Positions 8,284-16,729 of a stretch of DNA of 64,000 bases are shown here, piece after piece (the stretch's first letter is position 1; every line of letters begins with the position of its first letter). The notes beneath the pieces were generated by a model. It was not told the DNA's origin and did no database searches. It saw nothing but the letters and a program-made list of their open reading frames with translations. The DNA comes from Bacillota bacterium (lineage in GTDB: Bacteria > Bacillota > UBA4882 > UBA8346): contig JAEWZY010000050.1 in assembly GCA_023394955.1 (NCBI GenBank), positions 1-64,000 on the forward strand. Reading direction: 5' to 3'. A program made the position numbers and the translations under genes.

Positions 8284-8913
8284 TTAACCAATTTCCTCTA
8301 TACTATCGTCAACCACGGGCTTGCGTAATAAGACATTGAGGTTGGCCCGGAAATGGACTACGAACTTTAACAGCCACACCGAACTGCCCGGATAGAGTTC
8401 GGTCATGCGGTCCAACTCCAGGCGGCGCTTGTGTAGAGTCTTTAGTTTATGAAATTCTTTCTGAGGTATCTTGGGGAGATTGTTAATGATCGCATAGTAC
8501 TCAACCGCTTGAATCTGTAATTGCTTGTTCTCCTCCGGACTGCCAGTTTTAGCCTTCTCGTTGCATTCGGCTTTCAACCGATTCAATATTTCAGCGGCCC
8601 GGCCGAAATCAGCGGCTCGGGTTTTCCAATTACAAATGAAAGAAAACACGGAAATAACGAAAATCACAACAGATCCGCTTCCAAGTATGATAAAAGATTT
8701 ATTGGAAGGAATATTAATATATTCTAATATTTTGGGGTCGACAAATGAGGCCAAGCAAATGATGATGGATGTAATTAGTAAAGCATAATCCAGAACTCTA
8801 GCCCGGATAGAATAACGGTCGGCTAAGCGTTCGTAGATCGTTAACAGCAGGGCGATTTTTTTTTCTGGTAAGTAAAGTTCATTAACCGGCGAATCAGCAG
8901 CTTTAATAGCCAT
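8284..8913 (-). CDS. SLATT-domain two-helix membrane protein
   Basis: 209 residues with the SLATT layout: a charged N-terminal helix (IYERLADRYSIRAR), two membrane helices (LDYALLITSIIICLASFV and SFIILGSGSVVIFVISV), then a long soluble helix beginning NWKTRAADFGRAAEILNRLK. SLATT proteins are predicted effectors of nucleotide-second-messenger conflict systems and normally sit beside a nucleotidyltransferase or SLOG sensor. No such partner is adjacent. ATG at 8913 follows GGAGG with an 8-base gap; the open frame extends to TTG 8958 without a ribosome binding site. Family call is from pattern only. Confidence 0.7.
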   Translation of the reverse strand: MAIKAADSPVNELYLPEKKIALLLTIYERLADRYSIRARVLDYALLITSIIICLASFVDPKILEYINIPSNKSFIILGSGSVVIFVISVFSFICNWKTRAADFGRAAEILNRLKAECNEKAKTGSPEENKQLQIQAVEYYAIINNLPKIPQKEFHKLKTLHKRRLELDRMTELYPGSSVWLLKFVVHFRANLNVLLRKPVVDDSIEEIG

Positions 8914-9351
8914 TTTTGCATCCTCCAAAGGCAGGTTTTTTATAAGTGGGTCTATCAATGAAATCGGATCATTTTTGAAATATAATTAGATGAAAAAATA
9001 GTATAGGAAACAATTTGTTAGGAATGTATCTACAGCATACTGTAAAAAGAAGACATTTCAAGAAAAAGCCCTAAAAAAATGGATTTATATTGTTAAAGGT
9101 CAATCTGAGTAAGGCTGACTTTTTAATTGTGAGTGGCTAAAATTAAGGATAAATGCTGGGAAATCAAGGAATATCAATAATTTTTTATGGAGGGAATAGA
9201 TGGTTCTAAGTTGAAATATGTTAAATAAATCCCAAGTTAGATTCTGAAATAGGTAGTATTATTGTTTATCGGCTAAATTTCAAGGAGAAAATTGAGGGGG
9301 GAGTTTTGGGATAAATGTTTTCATTATTCCAGATAAAAAGAGGGATTACGG
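8914..9351. other. AT-rich intergenic region upstream of the LuxR-type regulator
   Basis: No gene is seen. A weak terminator-like hairpin, AAAG(G)TCA with TGACTTT followed by TTAATT, lies at about 9095-9126. A small ACAG/CTGT palindrome lies near 9035. The region must hold divergent promoters for the flanking genes, but I see no convincing -35/-10 pair. Confidence 0.35.
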
Positions 9352-10029
9352 ATGAGGTTATTGTTAGTTGATAATCACCCGTTATACTTGGAGGGGCTCC
9401 GCAGTTTGGCGTTGTCCCATGGAATAAACGTAGTAGGAACCGCCAAGGACGGGTTAGAGGCTTTGGACCAAACTCGCAAACTATTACCGGATACGATTTT
9501 AATGGAGATGCAGCTGCCTAACTGCGACGGTTTGACCGCTACCCAATTGATCAAGGCTGAGTTTCCTGGAACCAAAATCATTATTCTTTCCAATTATAAT
9601 GATGAAGAATTTGTTTTCAAGGCGCTGAAAGTAGGCGCTTCCGGTTTTTTGCCGAAGGACCTTGACATTAATGAATTTAACCAACTAATCAAAGACCTTT
9701 CCCAAGACGGGCCAGTATTCCCATACTGCTTTATCGCTAGAATATTCAATAATTTGGCGGCCAAAAGGGGTACAACTAGAGAGTCCTTTATTGATATGGC
9801 TTTTAAGGAATTAACCGATAGACAAATGGAAATATTGTCGTTAGTAGCCAAAGGATTCACCTATAAGGAAATTGGCGCCCAATTATACTTAACTGAAAGA
9901 ACAGTGAAATATCACATGAAACAAATATTGAGCAAGTTACATCTTTCCAGCCGTAAACAAGCGGTTGGGTATTTAAAGCAAATGCAAAAGTGCTTAAAAA
10001 CTGATGATATGGTTGGAGCATATCAGTAA
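9352..10029 (+). CDS. NarL/LuxR-type response regulator with Glu at the phosphorylation site
   Basis: 225 residues: receiver domain (1-120), linker, then a LuxR helix-turn-helix (about 152-210: LTDRQMEIL, AKGFTYKEIGAQLYLTERT, VKYHMKQILSKL). The receiver keeps D7, the conserved Ser (IILSN) and Lys (FLPKD). The usual phospho-acceptor Asp in the LLDLxMP motif is Glu52 (ILMEMQLP), and the second acidic-pocket residue is Asn8. It may therefore act without a kinase, as if always phosphorylated; none is adjacent. It is followed by its own terminator and then by the pilin/secretin locus, which it probably controls (inference). Confidence 0.88.
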   Translation: MRLLLVDNHPLYLEGLRSLALSHGINVVGTAKDGLEALDQTRKLLPDTILMEMQLPNCDGLTATQLIKAEFPGTKIIILSNYNDEEFVFKALKVGASGFLPKDLDINEFNQLIKDLSQDGPVFPYCFIARIFNNLAAKRGTTRESFIDMAFKELTDRQMEILSLVAKGFTYKEIGAQLYLTERTVKYHMKQILSKLHLSSRKQAVGYLKQMQKCLKTDDMVGAYQ

Positions 10030-10057
10030 CCATAAAACAGTGAACAGTAGTACAGTC

Positions 10058-10096
10058 AAAAGTACAGTTTAAATTCATTTTAAGCTGTACTTTTTT
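10058..10096 (+). terminator. Rho-independent terminator after the regulator gene
   Basis: AAGTACAG and CTGTACTT arms with an inner TTTAAA/TTTTAA part, followed by a T6 run. A direct repeat of AGTACAGT (starting near 10049) overlaps the left arm. Confidence 0.8.
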
Positions 10097-10123
10097 GATG
10101 CAAAAAACTATCCTTATTATTCG

Positions 10124-10152
10124 TTGCTTACGCGCAGATAGGGTGTTATATT
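10124..10152 (+). promoter_or_regulatory. Promoter for the secreted-protein/secretin locus
   Basis: TTGCTT, 17 bases, TATATT, about 95 bases before the first secreted-protein gene and after the regulator terminator. This separates regulator transcription from the structural genes. Confidence 0.5.
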
Positions 10153-10247
10153 TTAACCGGTATAATAATGGAATTTTCAGACAGACTTAGAATATAAATA
10201 ATTGGAATGAACGAAAAATTTTATATAAATGGGTAGGCTGAAACGAC

Positions 10248-10751
10248 ATGAAAGTTAAAACCCGCAAACCCCTTTTAATAGCATTTCTATACGGATGTAT
10301 TATTGCCGTGTTTTTTTTACCAATCGTTAGGGGGAGTTCGGGCCCTGAAGTGACAAAAAAACAACCTTATCAGCCTATGATAATCATTTCCGGCCAATTA
10401 AGCTTTGCTCTCAGCGGAGTTCCGGGAGAATATCGGGAAACTAAACCCGTTATCATAAAAGTCCACCGTAGTGTCAGATGTATTCATATTTCAGCCAGTC
10501 CTTTTTGTTATAGCGGCACTTTGACTAAGGGGAAACAGATATTGAAAGCCACCTATTGGATTGATAATACGCGGCAATGCTTTGATTCAAGAATGCCCCT
10601 CATTCTTTATACAGGCGCCTTAAAAAAATGGGAAAAACCTGGATATATTGAATTGCGTCTGTATGGGAAAGTAACCATAGATCGAATATCCGCTCAGCCT
10701 GCCGGAGAATATGGGGGGAATATTATGGTTACTGTAACCGAAAGGCTGTAA
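10248..10751 (+). CDS. Small secreted protein, pilin / spore-coat-U-like
   Basis: 167 residues with a clear signal peptide (KTRKPLLIAFLYGCIIAVFFLPIVRG, cut near residue 30). The mature part is beta-rich with three Cys (RCIHISASPFCYSG and RQCFDS). The C-terminus QPAGEYGGNIMVTVTERL resembles the final strand of SCPU/CS1-type subunits (PAGxY followed by alternating hydrophobics). That strand is what a chaperone or a neighbouring subunit would complement. The next gene has the same ending (IS.QPAG.YG), so the two are paralogous subunits. Assignment is by pattern; sequence outside the C-terminal motif is not recognisable. Confidence 0.6.
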   Translation: MKVKTRKPLLIAFLYGCIIAVFFLPIVRGSSGPEVTKKQPYQPMIIISGQLSFALSGVPGEYRETKPVIIKVHRSVRCIHISASPFCYSGTLTKGKQILKATYWIDNTRQCFDSRMPLILYTGALKKWEKPGYIELRLYGKVTIDRISAQPAGEYGGNIMVTVTERL

Positions 10752-10858
10752 AGCGGCTTTCGCAACCGTGAAAGTAATTGGGAGGTGGTCTTTGGCACGG
10801 GGAAAAATTTAGTAGCATCAAAGAAGGTAAAAACAAAAAACGAATGGGGGAAACTAAA

Positions 10859-11338
10859 ATGAAAAAATTAGTAGTATTCTTGTTGGCCTGTAGTTTAGTC
10901 ATGGTAGTGGCCGGCGCGGCTCTCGGCGCCACGAAACTTGATTCGGCAACGACTCCGTTAGTTGCATATGTAGCTCCGTATGCGCATGTTTGTTGGGATT
11001 ATGCGCAACCTCTCACCTTTTCCGGTTATAAGGGAGAGATCGAAAAGGGCAAAGCCAAATATACAGTTGAAAGCAATTGCCCGATTATTGGTATCACCGA
11101 GGGCGGAGATTTTACCACGATAATTCCGTTCATTGGTGTTTATAAGCTGGAAACCGATTATGGCACAAAAGAAGGCTCTTATAGGTATGACGCGGGTCAG
11201 GAATTTATTAGCGCTACCGCGTTACTCTTGGGCAAAAAATCGGTTGATGTTTACTATAAGGCTCAACTCGGAGATATCAGCGATCAACCGGCTGGATTCT
11301 ATGGCACTACTTTAACGACTACCATATATACTTTCTAA
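10859..11338 (+). CDS. Small secreted protein, probable major pilin-like subunit
   Basis: 159 residues. The signal peptide is MKKLVVFLLACSLVMVVAGA with a cut after ALG. The mature protein is about 135 residues, with two Cys and a C-terminus DISDQPAGFYGTTLTTTIYTF-like motif shared with the gene upstream. ATG at 10859 follows GGGGGAA; the frame is open further upstream without support. A GC-rich stem-loop lies immediately downstream, before the chaperone-like gene, a layout often used to raise the subunit level above that of the assembly proteins. It is the best candidate for the abundant structural protein of this locus. Confidence 0.6.
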   Translation: MKKLVVFLLACSLVMVVAGAALGATKLDSATTPLVAYVAPYAHVCWDYAQPLTFSGYKGEIEKGKAKYTVESNCPIIGITEGGDFTTIIPFIGVYKLETDYGTKEGSYRYDAGQEFISATALLLGKKSVDVYYKAQLGDISDQPAGFYGTTLTTTIYTF

Positions 11339-11364
11339 ATTATAGACCGGCTATAACTGCACAG

Positions 11365-11392
11365 TTGTGGGGCGGACGGGTTTCGCCCCACA
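11365..11392 (+). promoter_or_regulatory. GC-rich stem-loop between subunit and assembly genes
   Basis: TTGTGGGGCG and CGCCCCACAA form a perfect 10-bp stem with an 8-base loop. Only AATTAATG follows, not a T-run, so it is more likely an mRNA-stabilising or partial attenuation element than a full terminator. Confidence 0.55.
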
Positions 11393-11436
11393 ATTAATGT
11401 TTCAATCCATGGCTACGCCTTGAAGGAGGATGAATC

Positions 11437-12978
11437 ATGCAACGTTACATAAATGTTTTCATTAAAGTACTTTTCGGAATATTAATCATATTGACCCCTG
11501 CCGCGCTGGTTGATGCTTTGGGCGTCCAACCACTGGTTATCGAAATGAAACCCAAGCCGGGAGAGACTGTTCCGTTCACCATCAATCTGATTGCGACGGA
11601 AACAACCTCCGAACAGGTAAAAATAAGCCTTTATCAGCCTTTACAACTGCCAACCGGAGAATTGAACTTCCGGGAACCGGACCTGGCCGGTTTTCCGGAA
11701 GCCCAGTGGGTCAAGTTGAACAGCGTGAGCGCACTAGTAATGTCGGACGGGAAAGCGGAGATTAGCGGTGAGGTTAAAGTTCCTTTAAACGCCAAGGGGA
11801 GCCACAACATTATTGTCATGGTCGAACCGGTGGCAGCTCAGAAAAGGGGCTCCATGGAGTTGCGGGTCAAATACGCGGCCCGGCTGGCCATCGAAGTTGA
11901 CACTCCGGGATTGCGGCCTGCCGCCCGGGTAAGCGATTTTGAAATAGCCAAGGGAGAAAAGGGCGAACCGATGATTAATATAAAAGCGGAAAACACCTCC
12001 CTTTTAGATTACTTGACCACCGCCAATGTAACAATTCGTGATAACCGCACCAAAAGACTGGTGGAAAGGGTAGAACTCCGGCCGGAAATCGGTTGGCGGT
12101 ATCAAAACCCGGAGATGCGGCTAATGCACGGCTGTGTATTGCATTATTACGGTGTTCCTCAAGAAGCGCTTTTGCCGGGTGAATATGATTTGCGATTATT
12201 TTTTCAGTTCGGCGCTTCCGGACAAGTATTGCTTTCGAAGACACTGAGTATTAAAGAGGGCGATTTTGTTTATCCTGCCGCAAAGCTGAGAAGGATAAAG
12301 ATTGCTCCGGAAGAGGTCGCTTTTTCGGGCAAACCGGGAACCGCTTCAACTAAAGGAATCAGGTTTGAAAACCGCGCCGATAAGCCCGTTAAAATAGTTT
12401 TACAGCCCCAGGATATCGCTCCGGATTATCCATTCTCCCTGATCAAAAATACTGGGATCGAATTTAGAAGTAATCAGGAATTCACCCTCGAACCGGGACG
12501 AATGGCTGTATCAATAATGGGTGTTAAGTTTTCGAAGGATGCTCCAGCTCAAGGATACTACGGTTTGTTAAAAGTCACCGTTTTATCGAATGATTCAGCT
12601 CCGGTTGTGCTTGAAGAATACAAGATTAATTTAGAAGCGGTTGTACCCGGAAAGCATCAAATTTCCGCCCAGTTGACCGATGTTTCCGGAGATAAGGACG
12701 ACCAGAAATATCTACTGTCGGCGATAGTAAAGAACACCGGAAACGTTAAAATCTCGCCTCATGCCGAATTGGTTTTAAAGGATAAGGATAATAATTTAGT
12801 AGCCGCAACTAAACTGGCGGTTGAAGGAACCGGGGCTCCATCCGTTATTCCCGGGAGATTGATTACCTTAACCGGAGCGGTAGACAGTTTAAAACCGGGA
12901 TTATATAAAGCCGAAGTAAAATTTTTTGAAGGAACTACTGAAATAGGCTTATCTCAAGGCAATTTAGAGGTAAAGTAA
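11437..12978 (+). CDS. Secreted multi-Ig-like protein, pilus-chaperone/DUF916-like
   Basis: 513 residues with a signal peptide (cut near ALVDA-LG). The mature N-terminus LGVQPLVIEMKPKPGETVPFT resembles PapD-type chaperones and DUF916 proteins, in which a first Ig domain opens with a P.....PG motif. At least three further beta-sandwich segments follow (near 150-260, 265-390 and 395-510; the last has VKNTGNVKISPHAELVLKDKD, as in CARDB/NEAT-like repeats). Strong ribosome binding site AAGGAGG. Its position between the subunits and the secretins suggests a periplasmic or surface assembly role. It is twice the length of a classic pilus chaperone, so it is not a simple PapD homologue. Confidence 0.55.
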   Translation: MQRYINVFIKVLFGILIILTPAALVDALGVQPLVIEMKPKPGETVPFTINLIATETTSEQVKISLYQPLQLPTGELNFREPDLAGFPEAQWVKLNSVSALVMSDGKAEISGEVKVPLNAKGSHNIIVMVEPVAAQKRGSMELRVKYAARLAIEVDTPGLRPAARVSDFEIAKGEKGEPMINIKAENTSLLDYLTTANVTIRDNRTKRLVERVELRPEIGWRYQNPEMRLMHGCVLHYYGVPQEALLPGEYDLRLFFQFGASGQVLLSKTLSIKEGDFVYPAAKLRRIKIAPEEVAFSGKPGTASTKGIRFENRADKPVKIVLQPQDIAPDYPFSLIKNTGIEFRSNQEFTLEPGRMAVSIMGVKFSKDAPAQGYYGLLKVTVLSNDSAPVVLEEYKINLEAVVPGKHQISAQLTDVSGDKDDQKYLLSAIVKNTGNVKISPHAELVLKDKDNNLVAATKLAVEGTGAPSVIPGRLITLTGAVDSLKPGLYKAEVKFFEGTTEIGLSQGNLEVK

Positions 12979-13045
12979 ATTTTGGAATATTGAACCCTTG
13001 ATTGCATAAAACTTAGGGATGTAAGTAGAGAAAGGGTGAATTTTT

Positions 13046-14242
13046 ATGAATGGGAAAAGTGGGTTAAAAATTTTATTCTTGGTTTTGTCTCTATCGATGA
13101 TATTTCAATTCGCTACTTCTATTAAAGCAGCAGATCTAGATCAGAGTGAGTCGTTGGTAACAGCTGTTTTCTTTGATTCCGATTTACGGGAGGCCCTCAA
13201 GGAAGTATCACTTCAGACTGGGACCATTATTGTTATGGACGAAAACATTAAAGGCGTTGTTACAATGGATTTAAAAGAGGTTCCTTTGGAAAAAGCCTTG
13301 CGGATAATGGTTAGTGGCGGGGGATATATGTTCCGTAAGATTGAAGATTACTATATTGTCGGTTTGCCGGATCCTAAAAACCCAACTTTTACCCTTCTTT
13401 GCGAGACCGGAATATATTATTTTCGAAATATCAACGTTGAGTCCGGAAAGGCGCTATTACCGGAGATTTATAAAGGTTATGTCCAATTCGATACGGAAAA
13501 AAACATGGCTACCATCAACGCCCCTTCAAGTATTCTCAAAACCATTATCGCCGATTTGGAAAAGATGGACGGCGCCAAAAAGCTAATTCAAATCAAAACT
13601 TTAGTTACTGAGGTCAGGACCGATTCCATCAAAGAATTGGGAACCAACCTGCTTAACTTTAGCAGCGCCACAGGAGACTATTTCCGCTCCGGCACATTTG
13701 ACGCCGATAGAAGATTAATTACTTTAGAGGGGGTAGGGAGCTTCGGGACTATCCTGGCTGAGATTAAGCTGTTGAGTGAGAAGAAAAAAGCCACAGTGCA
13801 GGCAGATCCGGTTGTAGTAGTCACCGAAGGGAAGACCGCTCAACTTTTCGTCGGTGATAAGAAGACCATCATTTTGCAAACGGAAGATTCAAGTTATAGC
13901 AACCAATCGGAAACCGTCGAGGCGGGAATATCTTTAAAAGTTACACCGCGGGTCTATTCGGATTATTTGGAACTGGCTATAAATCAGAAAGTCAGCGGAA
14001 TCGAACAGGAAGAGAAAGATCGAATTCTAGTAAAGACCAGAGAATTTGAATCAGTAGTTCGGTTGGGGTCAGGACATACAATGATGATTGCGGGACTGAC
14101 TGAGAAACAAAGCAAAAGCGTTGAGCAGAAGGCACCCTTGCTGGGGGATATTCCCATCGTTAGGTTCTTTTTTAAGGAAAAGAAAACCGAGCAAATTGAC
14201 AGTCAGATGCTTATTTTTCTAACTGCCGAGGTGCTTAAGTAA
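13046..14242 (+). CDS. Secretin-family protein (GspD/PilQ superfamily), compact
   Basis: 398 residues. Signal peptide (about 1-28), STN/N0-like domain (40-106, with EALKEVSLQTG and KIEDYYIVG), N1-like domain (about 122-177), then the secretin core (180-396) with EAGISLKVTPRVYSDYLEL and the hallmark APLLGDIPIVRFFFKEK. Secretins form multimeric outer-membrane gates for type II/III secretion and type IV pili. This one is short and lacks extra N domains and a visible pilotin-binding tail. No secretion ATPase or inner-membrane platform is nearby. The stop overlaps the next start (TAATG), so the two secretins are coupled. Confidence 0.8.
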   Translation: MNGKSGLKILFLVLSLSMIFQFATSIKAADLDQSESLVTAVFFDSDLREALKEVSLQTGTIIVMDENIKGVVTMDLKEVPLEKALRIMVSGGGYMFRKIEDYYIVGLPDPKNPTFTLLCETGIYYFRNINVESGKALLPEIYKGYVQFDTEKNMATINAPSSILKTIIADLEKMDGAKKLIQIKTLVTEVRTDSIKELGTNLLNFSSATGDYFRSGTFDADRRLITLEGVGSFGTILAEIKLLSEKKKATVQADPVVVVTEGKTAQLFVGDKKTIILQTEDSSYSNQSETVEAGISLKVTPRVYSDYLELAINQKVSGIEQEEKDRILVKTREFESVVRLGSGHTMMIAGLTEKQSKSVEQKAPLLGDIPIVRFFFKEKKTEQIDSQMLIFLTAEVLK

Positions 14243-15927
14243 TGTATGCCATGGCTCAGTTTAGTCGAATAGGGTTAGCTGTTGTGATGTTTTTTTTATT
14301 TTCAGCTTTTAATAGTGTCAGCGCCAACATGAGAAGATATGGCTATGAATTGAGCTTTCAAAATACACCGCTTACGGAAGCGTTGGAGGAAATAGGGTCT
14401 TATCTCGGTTTTACTTTCATAGTTGATCCTAATTTAAAAGGTTTAGTCAACCAAACGATACAGTATGATTGGTCGGCTGAGACAGTTTTAACCAAAGTCT
14501 TGAAGCCCTTCGGTTATTCTTATCATAAAATTGAGGATTATTATCTGATCGGAGGACCAGGATCGCCTTTAACCGTCTTTGCGCAATGGGATTCCTTTCA
14601 AATTCCGGTAGGTTTCTTAACGGCTGATATGAGTAAATGTTTGGAGGATTTCAAATCTTTTCTCAGTTACGATAAAACATTGGGTGTTGTGTTCGTTAAA
14701 GCTCCATCTTCCATGATTAATCAGGTACTTGATGGAATTTGGAAAGCTAATGAAGTGGGAGCGCAACTTTCGGTGATTTATAATTTTTCCGTTATCGAAC
14801 TGATAAATATCAAGGAGTTGGATCTGCTCTTTTCCGGCTCCCTATCCAATTCGAATTCTTCCAAAAATAAGGAAGCAATTATTACTCCCGACCAAATATC
14901 GATGGAAGGACACTTACGGTTACAGAGTAAAATGAGGGAATCTAAAAGTTCGGAAGGCCGGGTTAGACAACCGCGAGTTATGGTATTACCCGGAAAAACA
15001 ATGAAGGTAAGCTCCAAATTTCATTATGTAGGCGATGAGCCGGAAGAGGACCAAAACTTTTCATTGATAGTGACCCCAGTTAGCGTCGATCCATCCAGCG
15101 GGGTGGTACTTTCAGAAGTTAATATTAATGGGGATGAAAACCGGATTAATTCAGTATTAACAACTATCCGCACCAAACCGGGGACTTCACAGATGATTGC
15201 GGTGGTCCGAAAGGTTTCACAGAAAAAGGAACGGCTTTTTTTAGGAAAATATGAACACCAAGAGGTCCGTTATTACATGTTGACAGTTGAAGCTTTGCCT
15301 TTGAATGTTCAGCAAGCGTTAACAGCCCTACACCAAGATATCCTTCCGGTAGCCGCTCTGGATGGACTCTTTTTGAACGGTTTTAGTTCTTCCAAAGACA
15401 TACCGGTTGTTTCAAATTCATTGGAATTAGGTCTATCAGTAAAAAAATATGACCGGGTCGATCCGTGGATAAATCTTTATTACGCCTCAAGTCCAATGAC
15501 TAGTTATAAGTTATGTTATGAAGGGCAGGATTTTTATTCAATAAGCTTGAACCGAAAATTTAGGCCTGATGACGAGGGTTATTTTGATATTTCAGCCGGG
15601 GAAGGAATAGGACCGGATGGGAAAAAGGCTGTTTTAATAGGTTTCGGGGACCAAACTAAACCTTTGAATGGGGTTGCCTTTTTTGCTAAATATTATCCAT
15701 GGTCGTTCCTGACAGCAACTGAGAAATTTACCACTCGGTATGTATGGGATGCAGGACTTGCTATTTATGAACCATGCTATCAGTTGGTTTTATCTGCCGT
15801 TGGTAATCCGGATTTTGAAGGTTACCGTTGTAAACTTAGCATAGAGTTGAAAGGACGTACTTTGGTATTGGGAGTGGATACGACTGAAAATAGGTCGGCT
15901 TTGTTGGGGTTAAAATTTAAATTATAG
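14242..15927 (+). CDS. Diverged secretin paralogue with a beta-rich C-terminal extension
   Basis: 561 residues. After a signal peptide (cut near SVSA-N) come an STN domain (34-104) and N1-like domain (120-168) clearly related to those of the upstream gene: both have KIEDYY(I/L)(V/I)G. The central part (175-360) is a degenerate secretin-like region with TMKVSSKFHYVGDEP and SLIVTPVSVDP, but without the LGDIP signature. Residues 385-561 alternate polar and hydrophobic residues in short strands and end KFKL, as in a small beta-barrel or beta-sandwich. It probably partners the first secretin. Function beyond this is unknown. Confidence 0.6.
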   Translation: MYAMAQFSRIGLAVVMFFLFSAFNSVSANMRRYGYELSFQNTPLTEALEEIGSYLGFTFIVDPNLKGLVNQTIQYDWSAETVLTKVLKPFGYSYHKIEDYYLIGGPGSPLTVFAQWDSFQIPVGFLTADMSKCLEDFKSFLSYDKTLGVVFVKAPSSMINQVLDGIWKANEVGAQLSVIYNFSVIELINIKELDLLFSGSLSNSNSSKNKEAIITPDQISMEGHLRLQSKMRESKSSEGRVRQPRVMVLPGKTMKVSSKFHYVGDEPEEDQNFSLIVTPVSVDPSSGVVLSEVNINGDENRINSVLTTIRTKPGTSQMIAVVRKVSQKKERLFLGKYEHQEVRYYMLTVEALPLNVQQALTALHQDILPVAALDGLFLNGFSSSKDIPVVSNSLELGLSVKKYDRVDPWINLYYASSPMTSYKLCYEGQDFYSISLNRKFRPDDEGYFDISAGEGIGPDGKKAVLIGFGDQTKPLNGVAFFAKYYPWSFLTATEKFTTRYVWDAGLAIYEPCYQLVLSAVGNPDFEGYRCKLSIELKGRTLVLGVDTTENRSALLGLKFKL

Positions 15928-15995
15928 CTAATTTTATTCAAACAGGCCCGAAATTTCAATCAGATAAAAGTTATCAGATGAATATCTATAGACTC

Positions 15996-16559
15996 TTAGC
16001 CGGACAGTCCCGGGCTGTTCGAGATGGATTTGGAATGGGTGAGTTTGTGAAATGGGTTTTTAATTATGCTTTTTATTCCCTGATAAATTCCCCAGGTAAT
16101 TAATAGACCGGCCAAGGCGTAGATTAAGCTTTCCATAGTGAGGGGAAGCCCCGGCGTATATTGGGAGCAGGTTTGCCTAAAGATAGCCGGGTCTAAGTTT
16201 CTTATAAAAAGCCACCAGCGATTGAAGAGGGTCCCTTCCGCTAAAGCATGAAAAGAATTCTCTAAATCGGCCAAACGGGCTAGGGAATTATCAATTATAG
16301 AGCCGGTTGATTGGAGGACCGGATTAGACGCGGACAGATGAATCCGGACGTATTCCTGCAGGGAGAGATTGAAAGAGGTTGCGGTTTCAGAATACTCTGC
16401 TACAATACGACGGGCTTCATCCAGATGCCCGCCTAGTCTTTGCAGGTACTGGCTGTAAAACTGGGGGAATTGGGCTAAGGTGATCGCTCCGACTATCGCC
16501 AATGCCCGATCAAATAAACTTTCCAATGCCCAAAAAGGGTAAAAAATGAGTCTTTTCAC
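15996..16559 (-). CDS. DUF2937-family membrane protein
   Basis: 187 residues. The N-terminal signature RALAIVGAITLAQFPQF followed by YLQRLGGHLDEARR matches DUF2937, a family of two-helix membrane proteins of unknown function. Hydrophobic segments lie near residues 16-38 and 145-163, with a long helical region between them. It is convergent with the secretin operon, only 68 bases from its end, and has its own minus-strand direction. No link to the secretin locus can be shown. Confidence 0.75.
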   Translation of the reverse strand: MKRLIFYPFWALESLFDRALAIVGAITLAQFPQFYSQYLQRLGGHLDEARRIVAEYSETATSFNLSLQEYVRIHLSASNPVLQSTGSIIDNSLARLADLENSFHALAEGTLFNRWWLFIRNLDPAIFRQTCSQYTPGLPLTMESLIYALAGLLITWGIYQGIKSIIKNPFHKLTHSKSISNSPGLSG

Positions 16560-16657
16560 AAGATTCTCCTTTATGATTATCAGGATAAATATTCTATTAA
16601 TTATGATTGAATCCTTTTTAAATTACAAAGTTGACGATGAAAAGAACAGATAAAGAC

Positions 16658-16692
16658 AAAAAGACCGTTTATTATCTTAAAAACGGTCTTTT
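16658..16692 (-). terminator. Terminator for the zinc-ribbon gene
   Basis: AAAAAGACCGTTT and AAACGGTCTTTT arms. The T-rich flank (TTTTTGTCTTTA) follows on the minus strand, 38 bases after the stop of the zinc-ribbon gene. Confidence 0.75.
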
Positions 16693-16729
16693 ACTTTTAA
16701 AAAGTATAGCGTGGCCCAAATGTTTTATC

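Noticed and set aside
10752..10858. Cyclic-di-GMP riboswitch before the second pilin-like gene
   Set aside because: Only a CCGTG/CACGG hairpin is present; the conserved GEMM core cannot be aligned.
10785..10862. 25-codon frame ending ATGA at the second pilin-like start
   Set aside because: The Shine-Dalgarno abuts the GTG with no spacing and the peptide looks random.
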